NCBI RefSeq assembly: GCF_947507565.1
Contig: NC_089190.1
Location: forward strand, 2,046,001-2,110,000
Direction: 5' to 3'
From: Oscarella lobularis
Lineage: Eukaryota > Porifera > Homoscleromorpha > Homosclerophorida > Oscarellidae
DNA length: 64,000 nt
This document shows, piece after piece, positions 35,045-46,629 of this stretch (position 1 is its first letter; the number at the start of each line of letters is the position of its first letter). The position numbers and the translations under genes are program-made. Under the pieces are notes generated by a model. That model was given only the letters and a program-made list of their open reading frames with translations, was not told the DNA's origin and made no database searches.

Positions 35045-37791
35045 TTACAGCCCATGGCCCTTTCTAGAACCAGACGGATCTGGAATAACATTATGATAAA
35101 GAGGCTGCTGATGCTGATGCTGATTTTGCTGCTCGTTAAGAGTGTGAGCCGGACGAGGAAGAATTGGGGGCCCAGTTGATGTCAGCGGTGCCATGGGAAC
35201 AAAAGGAGGTGTTGCAGGAGGACTAAGGGTTAGATTACATTAATCTATAACGTAAGCATATCATTCTTACGGTTGAGACGGCGGAGGCATTGGAGACGTC
35301 TTCGTAAAGCTGAGATTCCCGTAAGGATGTGGCGTTTTTCTTGACTTCTAAAAAAACCCGTACGGTTTCCATGTGAACGAGTGCGCGCGCGCTAACACTT
35401 ACATTTTCTGCTTCCATTCTCGCTCTCAACGTGTCGATGTGATGTCGTATGGCAACGTAGATGAACTTGTACTGAGCCTCCGTCTGAACCATGCCAGATC
35501 GCTGCGCGCGCACCATTTGTATCGTCTTCATTATATCAATCTCACAATCAACACCTCCAAGAAACAATAATGTATCTAAAAGAGATGGGGAGTGGCTCTA
35601 CCTTGCTGCCGGATAAGACTAAGGAGAATATCAATGACAATGAAGGTGCCAGTTCGTCCGATTCCGGCACTAGTGATGAGAAAAATAGTCAAATATTAAT
35701 TAGGTTATGGATTTTTATACCTGCAATGGACAACAATGGGTCCCATTCCGTCCAAAACCTCCAGCATTTTTCTTACTTCGTCGAGGAACTGAAGAACGAC
35801 GCCCGGATCGCTTGGAACGCCGTGATCCGGCCACGCTTTGAAGTGGAACTGATGTATTTTTCGCGGATTTCTCTACACACACGAACAAATTAATTAATTA
35901 ATTAATATGATTAATTAATTTTGGCGGCTACCTCTCCCTCTTTGAACACAAACATCGATCTCAATATATACGATTGCTTGTCCTCATCTTCTAGCGCTTC
36001 TATAGTGAAGGGGCCACACTCTTTTGTGGTCCCCAGATCGGCCCAATAGCGTATGCACTTATTCTATTATATATACACTTTATTGAGTTATTGATATTTC
36101 ACTAGCAATTTGGCTCACTCTTCCGCGTTCCACTTCCATGGTCGTCATGACAATGACTTGACAATTTTCCAACCAGACCATTCTCCAGAAATCTTTCACT
36201 GTAGCCGGCAAGCATCCCTGTGTAGCAATATATTGCTTCTCACTTCCAGCCACCTCTCCCTATGGAGAGAGAGAAACAAAAGTTGAGAAGAAGCTTCTAG
36301 ATAATTACGTCATAATATATACGGATATAAAGTTTGCGTTTATGTAGTCCGAATCTCCGCCGTCGTCTGTGAGTACAACTCGCGTGTGATCGACTAGAAA
36401 CGAATTATATCTAGTATGGATAAAGTATCCTTTGTTTTGGTTACATGGTAAAATATTCTTATATCTGTTCTTTGTTTTGTTCTCTGGCTTCGCTCCTTCT
36501 TTTCGACTGTACAAGTGCTTTGATTCCTGCTGTTGTAGCATCTGTGAGGACCCCCCAAAGAGATATATGATTATTATACATAAGAAAGGCTTCGTGTGAA
36601 ATTCTACCTCAAATTCTTCCCAGAATCCCGCTTTGCCATAAACGTCTTGTCTCTGTTGAGCCAATTGGTCCACCCTCTCCCCAATCCGTTCAACAGTGAT
36701 TCTTGTAGCATAAAAAGGCTACACACACACACACGCAAATAGAAATATTATTAATTATTAATCAGTATTGATACTTGTCTCAAGTGGACGACTGTTCCCG
36801 TCGTCTCCACCATGGGATTTCTCTTATAATACTCCACCAAGTCGGTCAACGTTCCAAAACGTTCTCCGCCTCCGATATCAAATTTCCCCTCTTTATTCCG
36901 TATGATCACGTGGGTGACACGCTCGTCACAGCGCACGCTCAGAACGTAGTCGCCCGGTTTGCTGCTGCTCGCTCGGACAAGAAAACTCCCGTTGACACCG
37001 CGATCCAGAAGAAGAGTCTCCGCCTCTTTCCCCGAAAGAGCGCCATGGTACCACCTGGGAAGACAAAAAATAGAGATAATTAAATTAATTATATTTTTCT
37101 TACCTTTCTGACGTCACTTCGCTGGAGTTGAGTGGAAATTTGAGTTCGATGACCTGACCGTTTTTTTCCTTCAGCTGTCCTTGATTCTCCGTGTAATATT
37201 GGACGAGTTCCGATAGCGTCGCGAATTTCTCGCCGCCGTACAGATCGTAGAAATCGCCCGTGTTCTGTATCTTTATGTGCGTCACTTCGCCGTTTCGCCT
37301 GTAGAAAAAAACGGGGGCGGGGCCCCTCCGCTCTCATTTCTCTCATGACGCGTCCGTTTTTTCGCGGTGCTCTCCGACCCGGACGCGAACGCGCAACGCG
37401 CTCTGCGACCCGTTCACCCTTTCGCCCACGCTTTTCGTGATACGCACGAAAGCGACGCGTCCTTCACTCCCTCCCCCTTTCGCCTTTCTCGGCGTTTTGA
37501 CTGGAAAATGTCGCTAGTCTCCCTCGCGAAAAGTCCCGGAAGAAAATGCAAGGAATGGATCGCGATTGGGTTGGGCGTTCGATGCGTCGCGAGCGGATAG
37601 CGCACCTGACAGAGAGCGTAAAGTCGCCTGGATTCGATTTGGACGGGCGACAGAGATACGAGCCGTCGAAACCGCGTTCCATGAGCAATTGACTCGCCTC
37701 TTGCCCGGACAGGTTCGGATGAAACCACCTAGAGGACGATCAGACGTCGAGGGCGCAGAAAAAACGATCGAGCAAACCTTCGCGAGCCCAT
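35045..37791 (-). CDS. PTPN11: SHP2-type non-receptor tyrosine phosphatase (two SH2 domains plus PTP)
   Basis: Cytosolic phosphatase of receptor tyrosine kinase signalling. Exon 1 is 14 nt (37791-37778) and joins [19 protein letters not shown] to give MGSRRWFHP, as in SHP2 (MTSRRWFHP). N-SH2: [38 protein letters not shown]-type. C-SH2: [84 protein letters not shown], the WPD loop ([13 protein letters not shown]), the catalytic loop [12 protein letters not shown] split by an intron after Cys (about 35680-35720), [21 protein letters not shown]. The tail has two tyrosine motifs, QLYEDV and PLYHNV, matching the two tail phosphosites of vertebrate SHP2. It ends GSRKGHGL at TAA (35047-35045). Confidence 0.94.
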
Positions 37792-38034
37792 TTCTTTTTA
37801 CGTGTAAGAGGAGCGTTGTGGAACAGTGCTGCGCATGCGCGCATAAAGTTTTTCCAAGAAATACTCCCTAGACAAGGAACGGACCCTTTTAGATAGCTTG
37901 CATTCATCGATTTCGGACTAATTAAGCAATAAATGATTCAATCTATAGAGTCATTGCATGAGAAATTTACTAGAACCGAAGCTGCTCGGGTTCGATAGCG
38001 TGCGTTACAACAATCGTACATGTAACTCGATTCA

Positions 38035-38779
38035 ATGGCAGGAAAGAATTCTCAAGGTTTTCAACGCAATAGCCATCTCTACCACAACCCAATAACTATA
38101 TACGTAGACGCAGCATTAGTCTCAAGCGACGGCTCGGCGTCAAAATTGATGGTCGACCCGAAAGCCGTTCGTCGACAAGGCCCGTATGACCTAGTCCACT
38201 TAGCCCAACAAGTCCAGACGGTATAGCACTACAGGACGATCGCGAACGAATAGAAAAACCATCGCTTCAGGCAGATCAATTCATTCGAGCGACAGCGGGA
38301 AGCAAATTGCAGCAAATAGCGACGCAAATAAGATTTCTCCAAGCTCAGGTAAATTAAATTTAATTAATTAATTTAATTAGAGAGAGAGACTTCTCTAGGC
38401 GCACGAAGTCCTCGAAAACGCGCGAAGAGACGCCCAATTGCATCACGCTGAGTGCAACTTCGAAAAGCGTCCAGGAAAAATATACTATCTCTACGAGAAA
38501 CCCAATGGGAAAACCTACTTCTCTATGCTTTCACCAGAGGTAAGAAGAGCGGGGGGGAAAGTTTAATTAATTAATAAGATTAAAGATATTTATTATTAGG
38601 ATTGGGGGTCGTCTGCACCCCATGAAATTGTAGGCGGCTTTCGTCTCGAAATGGATATGTCGTGGACGCCCGTCGACGACATAGCGGAACGCGATAAGGA
38701 AATACGGGCCATTGATCGCGTGTTGAGCACGAAAAATATCAAGGATGCAATCACGTTGGGAGATGAAGAAGACAGTTAG
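38035..38779 (+). CDS. C1orf50: C1orf50 homologue (DUF2452)
   Basis: Four exons. ATG 38035 starts a variable N-terminus, then [92 protein letters not shown] and a tail with [13 protein letters not shown], all in family order. The protein is short, soluble and of unknown biochemical role. It is divergent from PTPN11 (243 bp between start codons) and converges with PHB2: the two stop codons are 13 bp apart, so their transcripts must overlap. Confidence 0.9.
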
Positions 38780-38792
38780 TTTAAGCGACGTC

Positions 38793-40529
38793 TCACTTGC
38801 CTTTTTCTCGATTTCTCTTCACTGCATCCATACTCTCGAGCAAAGAGTCCCTGAAATAATGATAATAAATAAATAAATAAATAAATAAATATTGATTTTT
38901 GTACAGTTCTTCTTCGCCTGATAGCACGTTGAGAAGGAGACCCTTTCCGTCGAGTAGAACGCGATTTTGAGACGTAGAAATCTTTAAAAACAAGAATTCA
39001 GCGCATCCATAGTGAGAATATTCAATATTAGTACTGTTTTGGATATGGCTTGCGCAGCCTTGATTTTCCTAAGTCTCAAATAGCCCGGATTATCCGTCAT
39101 TGCCTTTCCCAAGTAAAAATCAACAGTCAAGAAAAAATAAATATTATTAGAGATAGATATATCGATTATATATGTAAGGATATCATTGCTGCAGAGAGTG
39201 CTTCTCCTTCAGCTTGAACGACTTTCTGCTGTCGTTCCTGCTTCGCTTTTTCCACAAGAAACGCTGCTCTTTGTGCTTCCTGTTGAGCTATAAATAGATC
39301 AATCGATTTCGTCTCTCAATTATAGTAGCTATTTTTAGTTGCCATACCAACTTGCTTGGACTCAATCGCCGCCGTGTATTCGGGACTGAAGGATAAATCC
39401 GTCTGAAATAAATAAATTAATTGGTATTTTTTCTTGACCCCGCCCACCTCCACATACAATAGAAACGTCGTCGAGAATGAGATTAAAGTCCATTGCCCTG
39501 TTCACCAGCTGTTCCTTGACAAGAAGACTCACCTAGACAGACAAAGAAAACGTCTAGGGGAGACATACAGTAGGGCTTCCAAAGGGGGGCGGGGGGAAAA
39601 GAAACTAGACACTTAGTGGCAGCAGCTAATGCATGCATGAGAAATGGACTGTGAGAATGAGTCCCCAAGTAGCAAAGAAAAATACCAAAAAACCGCAGCA
39701 TAATTTAATTTATATAGGACGTCGAATTGAAAGGTTTCGCGCATAATTTACGCAGCAAGGGTGGAGTAGTATCGGGACCCCGCCCACACTCACACCCCCA
39801 ATAATAAACGAGATTCTATTTATTAATTCATTTACCTTTTGACGTTGAGTGATCAGCTGCGATGCATTGAATTGGGCAACCACGCTTTTTAAAACCTGAA
39901 AATAATACCAATTATGTTTAGGTCACGTGGCTATTAGGTATTTTCTTTCTCACTTCGTTTCCTATTGATGGGAGAACGCGGTCGTCGTAATCTGTACCGA
40001 GGCGTTGGTAGATTGTCGGCAGAGCGTCGGCTCTCGGTCGGGCGAGCACTCTCAGGCTGATATTAACGACTTGCAAATCTGCAAATGATTTTAATCATTT
40101 ATTTATTTATTTATTTAATATTTCGGCTTTTGCCTTTGCTTCCCGTTGGTGACGTCACTCGTCGCGGTCTCGATCGAATGTCGAAGATGATAGGAATTTG
40201 AAACCAGGGAATCCTAGAATCCGGGAGACCGTCAACTCCTTCTAGCGATTTTTTTCGTTTTCGTACCGAAAATGAAGTCCCTCCGCGTAGACGCGATTCT
40301 GCACGCCGCCAATTCGACTGAAAATAATTGCCCGATGACCTCCGTCGACTGGAGAAACCGTTTAGCGCTCGATTCGAACTCGTCGATGTTGCGTACCCGT
40401 GTAGATGGACTGTTTCACGCCGTAGCCAAGCAGGCCGGCGCCCATGAGCAGTCCCGTACCAATAGCGGCACCTCGCGGTGCTCCCCGTTGGCTCGCCTGG
40501 CGAAAAGCTGACGAAAAGTTGAAGCTCAT
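38793..40529 (-). CDS. PHB2: Prohibitin-2
   Basis: Inner mitochondrial membrane scaffold that forms ring complexes with PHB1. ATG 40529 gives [11 protein letters not shown], then a Gly-rich membrane anchor ([20 protein letters not shown]). Later exons encode [141 protein letters not shown] and [20 protein letters not shown], ending KRNREKGK before TGA. The [15 protein letters not shown] stretch and the LIT.R.. motif place it with PHB2 rather than PHB1. Several introns contain AATAAATA runs. Confidence 0.93.
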
Positions 40530-41224
40530 TCTTTTCGTGAGCACGTGCTTTAGACGCAGTCGGACGCCCGGACTTCTTACGTCATGCGCACGACCCGTAC
40601 GCGGATTACATTTGCAAAAATCAAACAATAGAAAAGCCACTTCCGTTTACGATACCTCTCGCATCTGGCGTCTGCGAGCACGTGCACTGTACGCACGATT
40701 TTAGGCAAATTGCTAGGGGGTCCAGATGCGGGAGTCAGGTGCGTCCACGCCTTTGCTTCGCGGAATACGGGAATCGCTCGGCATCTCGATGACGAAAATG
40801 CAAAACGCCCCGACACTCACAATCTTTCTCCCCCTAGGGCATTCCATTCAAAAATCTCACGCACTACATATGTACATTTTACAAGTGTAAAATCCTTTTG
40901 TCATTCAATATAAATATCCAGTAGCATCTCCCCCCAGAAAAGGAAAAAAAAAAGACCATCGTCAGGCGTACAAGTGGGGGACAACTACCACTACTACCTA
41001 AAATCGCGATTGACAATAAAGAGGGAAGAGAGAAAAAAAAACCGTGCAAGTCTCATTTTTCGCGCGCGCGCGCGCGAAAATCGTTCGTCGTGCATGCAAA
41101 AAATCTCTACTGTACTCATTCAGACTAGACGTATTCTAAAAAAAAGCATAGTCTCCCGTGGTTCATCTACGTGCCGCGCCGCCTCCTCCTCCTCCGCTTT
41201 CTCGGAGGGGGCCCCCGCGTTCTC
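40530..41224. other. Interval between PHB2 start and FOXL2 stop
   Basis: Holds the PHB2 promoter and the probable FOXL2 3' UTR. No coding exon recognised. The only notable structure is the CG palindrome at 41057-41080. Confidence 0.5.
41057..41080. repeat. TTTT(CG)8AAAA perfect palindrome
   Basis: Eight alternating CG dinucleotides flanked by four T and four A, a perfect 24-bp palindrome and a classic Z-DNA-prone tract. In the likely 3' UTR or downstream region of FOXL2. Confidence 0.9.
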
Positions 41225-42394
41225 TCACGACGACGCGGATGTGATATACGAATCGTAATACGGATGGTAACCGTGGGAATGATACTGATGCGGAACAGTC
41301 TGCGCTACGTACGGCGGCGACGGTTCGGGCGGCGGATAAGCGGCGATCGAAGCAGCGGTGACGACGGCGGCATTCGTTTGATGATACCCGTATTGATAAG
41401 GACTGCTCGTGCTGCTGGGCGAGGGGGTCGGATAAAGCGACTCCTCGTAGCAAATCGGCGGCGGCGGGAGCGGCATTTCTTCTTTGATGTAGAGACTACC
41501 GCTCGACGATTGCGTGTAGGAGGGATAAGAGTAAATGGACTCGTTGGCCGATGCGTAGGGCGCGGCCGTCGCCGACGACGTGCACGTGGGGGAAAGCCCA
41601 AGGGGAGATGATAAGGAGTCGGTCGCAGCGGGGGGAGTCGGCGCGCTGCAGGAATAAACGCACGACGTTGAGCCGAAATCGCGACCCACTGGCGGCGGCG
41701 GCGGCGGCGGCGGGAGAGACCACATCGATGATGACGACGTTGGGACGTGGGGTAACGCCCCTCCTTGTAGGTGCTGAAAGTTTTGCGATACCGGGGGAGG
41801 GATAGGCGGCGAACAGAGACCCGTAGTCGATTGCTGCTGTTGTTGCTGTTGCTGTTGCTGTTGCTGTTGTCCCGTCGTAAAATATATAGGTTTCTTGTCC
41901 TCGCTGGGTCGCGTGGGTCGTTTCATTCGACGTCGACGTCGGAAGTTGCCGTTTTCGAACATTTCCTCGCACGACGGATCGAGCGTCCAATAGTTGCCTT
42001 TTTTATCCGGGCCGCTTCGCGGGATCTTGTGAAAGCATTCGTTCAACGACAGATTGTGGCGAATCGAGTTCTGCCAGCCCTTCTTGTTCTTCTCGTAATA
42101 GGGAAAATGGTCCATGATGAATTGATATATTTCGTTGAGCGTCAGCTTCTTGTCGGGCGACTTGAGCACGGCCATTGCGATTAGAGCGACGTACGAATAA
42201 GGAGGTTTGACGTTCGAGTCGCGATCCGAATCGGTAGGCGTGATTGTCATCAACGACGGTTTGAGATCGCCGCTGGTGATGCCGCCGCCGGAGGCGACGA
42301 CGGTCGCGCCGCCGCCGCTAGCGCTACTCGCACTGCTGTACGTTTCTTCGTCGGTCGACATGAATGATGAGGCACTATGACACTTTCGCTCCAA
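41225..42394 (-). CDS. FOXL2: Forkhead transcription factor, FOXL2-type
   Basis: Single exon, 389 residues. The forkhead domain spans about residues 63-157: [80 protein letters not shown] and [16 protein letters not shown]. The helix 3 core ([12 protein letters not shown]) is intact. [19 protein letters not shown] is typical of FOXL2 rather than FOXC, FOXF or FOXA. After the domain come a run of about 13 Gln, Pro runs, and a Tyr/Ser/Pro-rich tail ending [11 protein letters not shown]. No poly-Ala tract as in vertebrate FOXL2. The start codon 42394 is the first ATG of the frame; ATG at residue 12 is an alternative. Confidence 0.87.
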   Translation of the reverse strand: MERKCHSASSFMSTDEETYSSASSASGGGATVVASGGGITSGDLKPSLMTITPTDSDRDSNVKPPYSYVALIAMAVLKSPDKKLTLNEIYQFIMDHFPYYEKNKKGWQNSIRHNLSLNECFHKIPRSGPDKKGNYWTLDPSCEEMFENGNFRRRRRMKRPTRPSEDKKPIYFTTGQQQQQQQQQQQQQSTTGLCSPPIPPPVSQNFQHLQGGALPHVPTSSSSMWSLPPPPPPPPVGRDFGSTSCVYSCSAPTPPAATDSLSSPLGLSPTCTSSATAAPYASANESIYSYPSYTQSSSGSLYIKEEMPLPPPPICYEESLYPTPSPSSTSSPYQYGYHQTNAAVVTAASIAAYPPPEPSPPYVAQTVPHQYHSHGYHPYYDSYITSASS

Positions 42395-43644
42395 ACGTAA
42401 ACACTCCGGTCTCGCTTGGACTCGATTGAGGCGGGGGAAGTCGTGCCCCTTGTATTTGGCTCGCTCGAACCGAACGCTGATTGGCTTCGGCTGCTAATGG
42501 CTCATTAATCCACTTTGTCTCCGAACCAATCGACTGGACAATGATGTCAAATCCAATTAGCATCAACCCCAAGTGACGTGTAGGCGTGACGTTTTTCCAG
42601 GGAGATCGCTTACGCTGTTCCCAGCCGTTCGCACGTGCTCACCTGGAATTGGACTTGCTAATGGCATATCAACACGAGAGCACACGAGAAGAGATGCGAC
42701 GCGTTCCGCCCCTCGACGTTCGAGCGCTAGAAAGCGAACAAGCCTGCTCTCGACCGCAAAACGGCGTCTAAACTCTTCGAGGCGATTTATTCCCGCGTAC
42801 TTTACTGGGCCGATTAATGGATTGAAGGTCATGCAATGGGTTTGCTTTCTTCATCAATTGCGGTCGGGTTTCGCGGTATTGAACTGTCTGAGCATGCGGA
42901 AGCCGTTAATTGGAGAGGGCGGTGCGCACGAACGCGAAGAAGTCACCGACGACACGTTTCGACCCGAAACGAGCCCAAATGGGGCCGCGTCGCGTGTCGT
43001 CGGGCACGCGAGAGCCGGCTCCCGCCGAGCTGATCAACAGCCAACTCGCGGGCGTTTGCATTTGGCCCGCGGGGTCTCATCGACGACGTGGCGCCGCTGG
43101 CAGGATCATGGAAGCAAGAGGCGCACACATGTTAGTGTTTCAATACGATTTTGCATAATTGACGATAAGGGCGTGACAGAGAGTTCGACAAACAGTAAAT
43201 AGAAGAGCCGGAAGCGCGCACAGCCACTGTTTGACCAATCCGGATGTCCGGAAGTCTAGAAACGCCCTCATATCCGCGCGCGCGATAAGGGATGACTGTC
43301 TCCGCGCAAGTGCCCTTTAGGGCCGCCGCGCCGGCAAAGAAACCGCGAAACGATCGCTTAGAAAAATCGAACCAGATGCCGAATGCTCGAAAGGGACTCG
43401 TCTCCCTCCCCCCTCCCCCAACTCTTTCCCACTCTCCCCCGCAAAATGTATCAGGTGTCCTGCCAGCGTCTTCCTTCTGAATGTTTATTTGTTGATCTTT
43501 TTTCGCGGAAGGGATCCCCGTGTTGCTCCTACGCCGTTTCCACAACAACGCGCGCTCAACATCCGCGTAGACGCAACCGCGCGTGCAGGAATGAATAAAT
43601 GTTCTCAATACGCACACGAAAAGAACAATGCAACGCGGGAACGA
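42395..43644. other. Interval upstream of FOXL2, downstream of USP5
   Basis: 1.25 kb with no exon I can support. Several open frames are present because of high GC content, but none shows family features. CAATCA/CCAAT-type boxes lie near 42479-42545, in the likely FOXL2 promoter. Confidence 0.5.
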
Positions 43645-46596
43645 CTACGAAATTCGTGCGAACAGGTAGAGATAGGCCAAGTCGCGTCGCGGCTTTTCCG
43701 AAACGGCGACTTTGCGATCGTTATAGATGACCCATCTGAAAACAAAAGACGAATAGGCCTTGTAGAAGGAGGCGGGGACGCGCGCAATATAAAGGGAATC
43801 CGAACAATGGTCGGACGTCCTTTTTCCCGTATCGGTAAATGATTCGCTAGCGCGGTGTCAATACAAAAGGACCGCGAGCGCGCGAATCGCCTGCGACAGC
43901 TGCGATAACGTCATTGGTCAACCGGAAAAGCGCGGGCTAATTTCGCGCCCCTAGGCGTGCGCGCGTTCCACCTATCGCAAGTTTAGGCCCTGGGGCACAG
44001 CGGGGTCTCCATCGAAGACGTAGAAATGCGCCGGGGGACCGTCCGTTTAGCATGACATAACCGGTCCGACTGGCGCCCAAAGTCTGCTTGCCCCGGAGGG
44101 CCCCCTCCTTCTCATTTCCGCGATCCGATCTATAATCTTTCTTACCTTCCCTGCTTGAGTATGTGACACACGTAATGTCCCGTCATCGTCGACGTTCCCA
44201 TATGGCTGATGAAGGCGACAAGCTTGTACTCTAGTGGAAAAGAGAGAGACTCGCAATTAGGGCAACCGCTTCATAACTATAATTCGATTCGCGCTCTACC
44301 CATTCCCCAAGGCGCTAAAGATTCGCGCGCATTTCGTTCGCGGGCTTCAATTCAATTAGCGAGGGCTAGTGTATAAAGACTTACTTCCATTGCCCGTACG
44401 GTGCTTCTCCTGCGGCTGCGGCGGCGGCGGCGGCGGCCCATCAGCAGCCGCTCCGTGGCTTGTCGATCGCATTAGAGCGTCTAGTTCGTCCACATGGCTA
44501 AACAGCCAATCGCCGGCCCTTTCCAGATTTCCACTCTACGAGAATAGAAAAAAAACGCGGGGTGACGTCTACGACTTTTCGCGCGCGCCGAACCGAAGGA
44601 AATATGCGCGTTCGACTGTACGCGAAATGAAAAGCTACCCTATACCGTATTTTTCAATCCCAATTCGGCTTGATCGCGCGCGAAGCCCATCGCCATCAGC
44701 ATTGTAATGGATTCTTCGTCGAATTTTGCACTAGAGCTATCCGATTGCATCGGCGCATCAAAATCTAGAAGCGATGTTTTTTCGCGCCGTTTTTCTTTTC
44801 GCGCCAAGGTTACCCGCGTCTTCCATGTGCTCCAATATCCACGCCATCGCCGCTTCGGAGCCGGCGTTTTTCGTGTGATAGACGGCCTTGCGGCAACCTT
44901 CGACCGCAAAGCCCATTTCGGCTAATTGTTGCACGAGAGCCTCGTCAATTTGAATCTCTAAAAGCAAAAAAATGTTGATTAGTACACGCGATCTGTGACG
45001 TACGAGGAGCCGTTTCCGGTTTGTCTTCTGGAAGTTCCCTTTCGCCGGATTGGACGCCGCCAAGCGCGCGCAAGTGCGTGATATCAATCTCATCGGGAAC
45101 TTGGATAGACACGTCTAGAAGCATAAGAAACGAAAATAAATAAATAAACATGTAGACTTAATTAATTACGGATACAAATAGTTTAGGATCAGATTGTCAG
45201 CATCTTTGTTTAGGTGAAGTAATAAAATAAAATAAAGCATTCTATCTGATACGTTTGGATATGAAATAGATCAACGTGGCTTGCGTGTGAGCGTAACTCT
45301 TAAAGATTTTACTGTACCTATTTTTTTGGGGACCCAGTCGTCACCGAGAGTGAATTTCTTCATTTGTATCATGAGGTAGTCGGGGAATGTTGCAAAGTGC
45401 GTTGTTCTAATACGGGGAACTATCAGAGATCTCCGCCGCCCCGTTACTTACTTGGTTGCCGTCGTTTTTGCATTGATTGCAGTACTGAAGAAATCCGTCA
45501 GAGTTTCCGGTTGAGCGAACGCGGCTATAGCGGCGGAAAGATGCACAATGGGACGAACAATGTCGTCCGGTTTTCTGACGGAGAGAAAATTCAATTTCTT
45601 TTTATTATTCAATTATCTATTGATTCTACATCTGCTCCTTCTTTGCTTCCATTTCCTTTCGTTTGACTTCCCAAGCGGCAACATCCTCTGACCAAGAAAA
45701 AATATTAATAAAAAATATTAATAAATTGACTATGTCACCTTTATTGATTGCTGCCTCCAATGGCACAGGAAGTGACCACAGAGTATCTGATCTGGATGTA
45801 TATCGAACGCAACCTGAACTGCCACACTCAAGCCTTTCTTCTACCTATAAAAACGCACGTGGACTCATAAGAGATCTTCTACTCGCGAGTGCGAAATGAC
45901 CTCAAATCGAAAGGAGTCAACTGGATTTACAATTCCCGGTGACGCATGCTCAAAGCGATCAATCATATTCAATAGATGCAGAAAGAATTCTTGAGCATCC
46001 TGCAGTGAGAGAATTTGACGTCACGAGATACGCACGTTAGAAACCATGACTACAAACGCGCGCTAGACTACAATACAAGGAAGCCCGGCTGCTCGCTGTT
46101 GCAAATTTTATTACCTGTTGTCTATTAGTAGAAAACTCAGGATGACCTTTTCCAATAATTGCCTTTATCATGCCTGGTCGAATTCCGCGTTGGCCCTTTC
46201 CAATATAATTTCAATTTAATTAATAAAGCGAGAGGCATATTGAAGTACTGTAATAATGAATACAACAAAAAGGAGCCCCAGTAATAGTGAATACAACAAA
46301 AAGGAGCCCCCAGTAATAGTGAATACAACGAAAAGGAGCCTCAGTAATAGTGAATACAACAAAAAGGAGCCCAGTAATAGTGAATACAACAAAAAGGAGC
46401 CCCAGTAATAGTGAATACACCGAGAAGGAGCCCCAGTAGTAATGAATACAACAAAAAGGAGCCCCAGTACACTGTACCCTTGATTTCTTGGGTTTATCAT
46501 CGTCCTCCCCCTTCTTTTCCTCTTTATCTAAAGGCTGGGAATATTTCCCTGATGTGAGCCCAACCCCCAATTTGGCCCTATGAAAAAAAATAGTAC

Positions 46597-46629
<33 letters not shown>

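Noticed and set aside
42573-43202. Open frame of 209 codons on the plus strand upstream of FOXL2
   Set aside because: Composition is Arg/Ser-rich as expected from GC-rich non-coding DNA, no domain or splice context, and overlapping frames are equally open.
44047-44256. Read-through of the USP5 His-box exon to a nearby stop
   Set aside because: The true last exon ([15 protein letters not shown]...) lies further on at about 43645-43740 and matches the conserved USP C-terminus.
46252-46468. Regularly spaced repeats that resemble a CRISPR array
   Set aside because: Units are head to tail without unique spacers and lie in an intron of an animal gene; this is a minisatellite.
46216-46570. Hydrophobic minus-strand ORFs over the minisatellite
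   Set aside because: The repeated hydrophobic peptides come from translating the tandem repeat in an intron between two well-supported USP5 exons.
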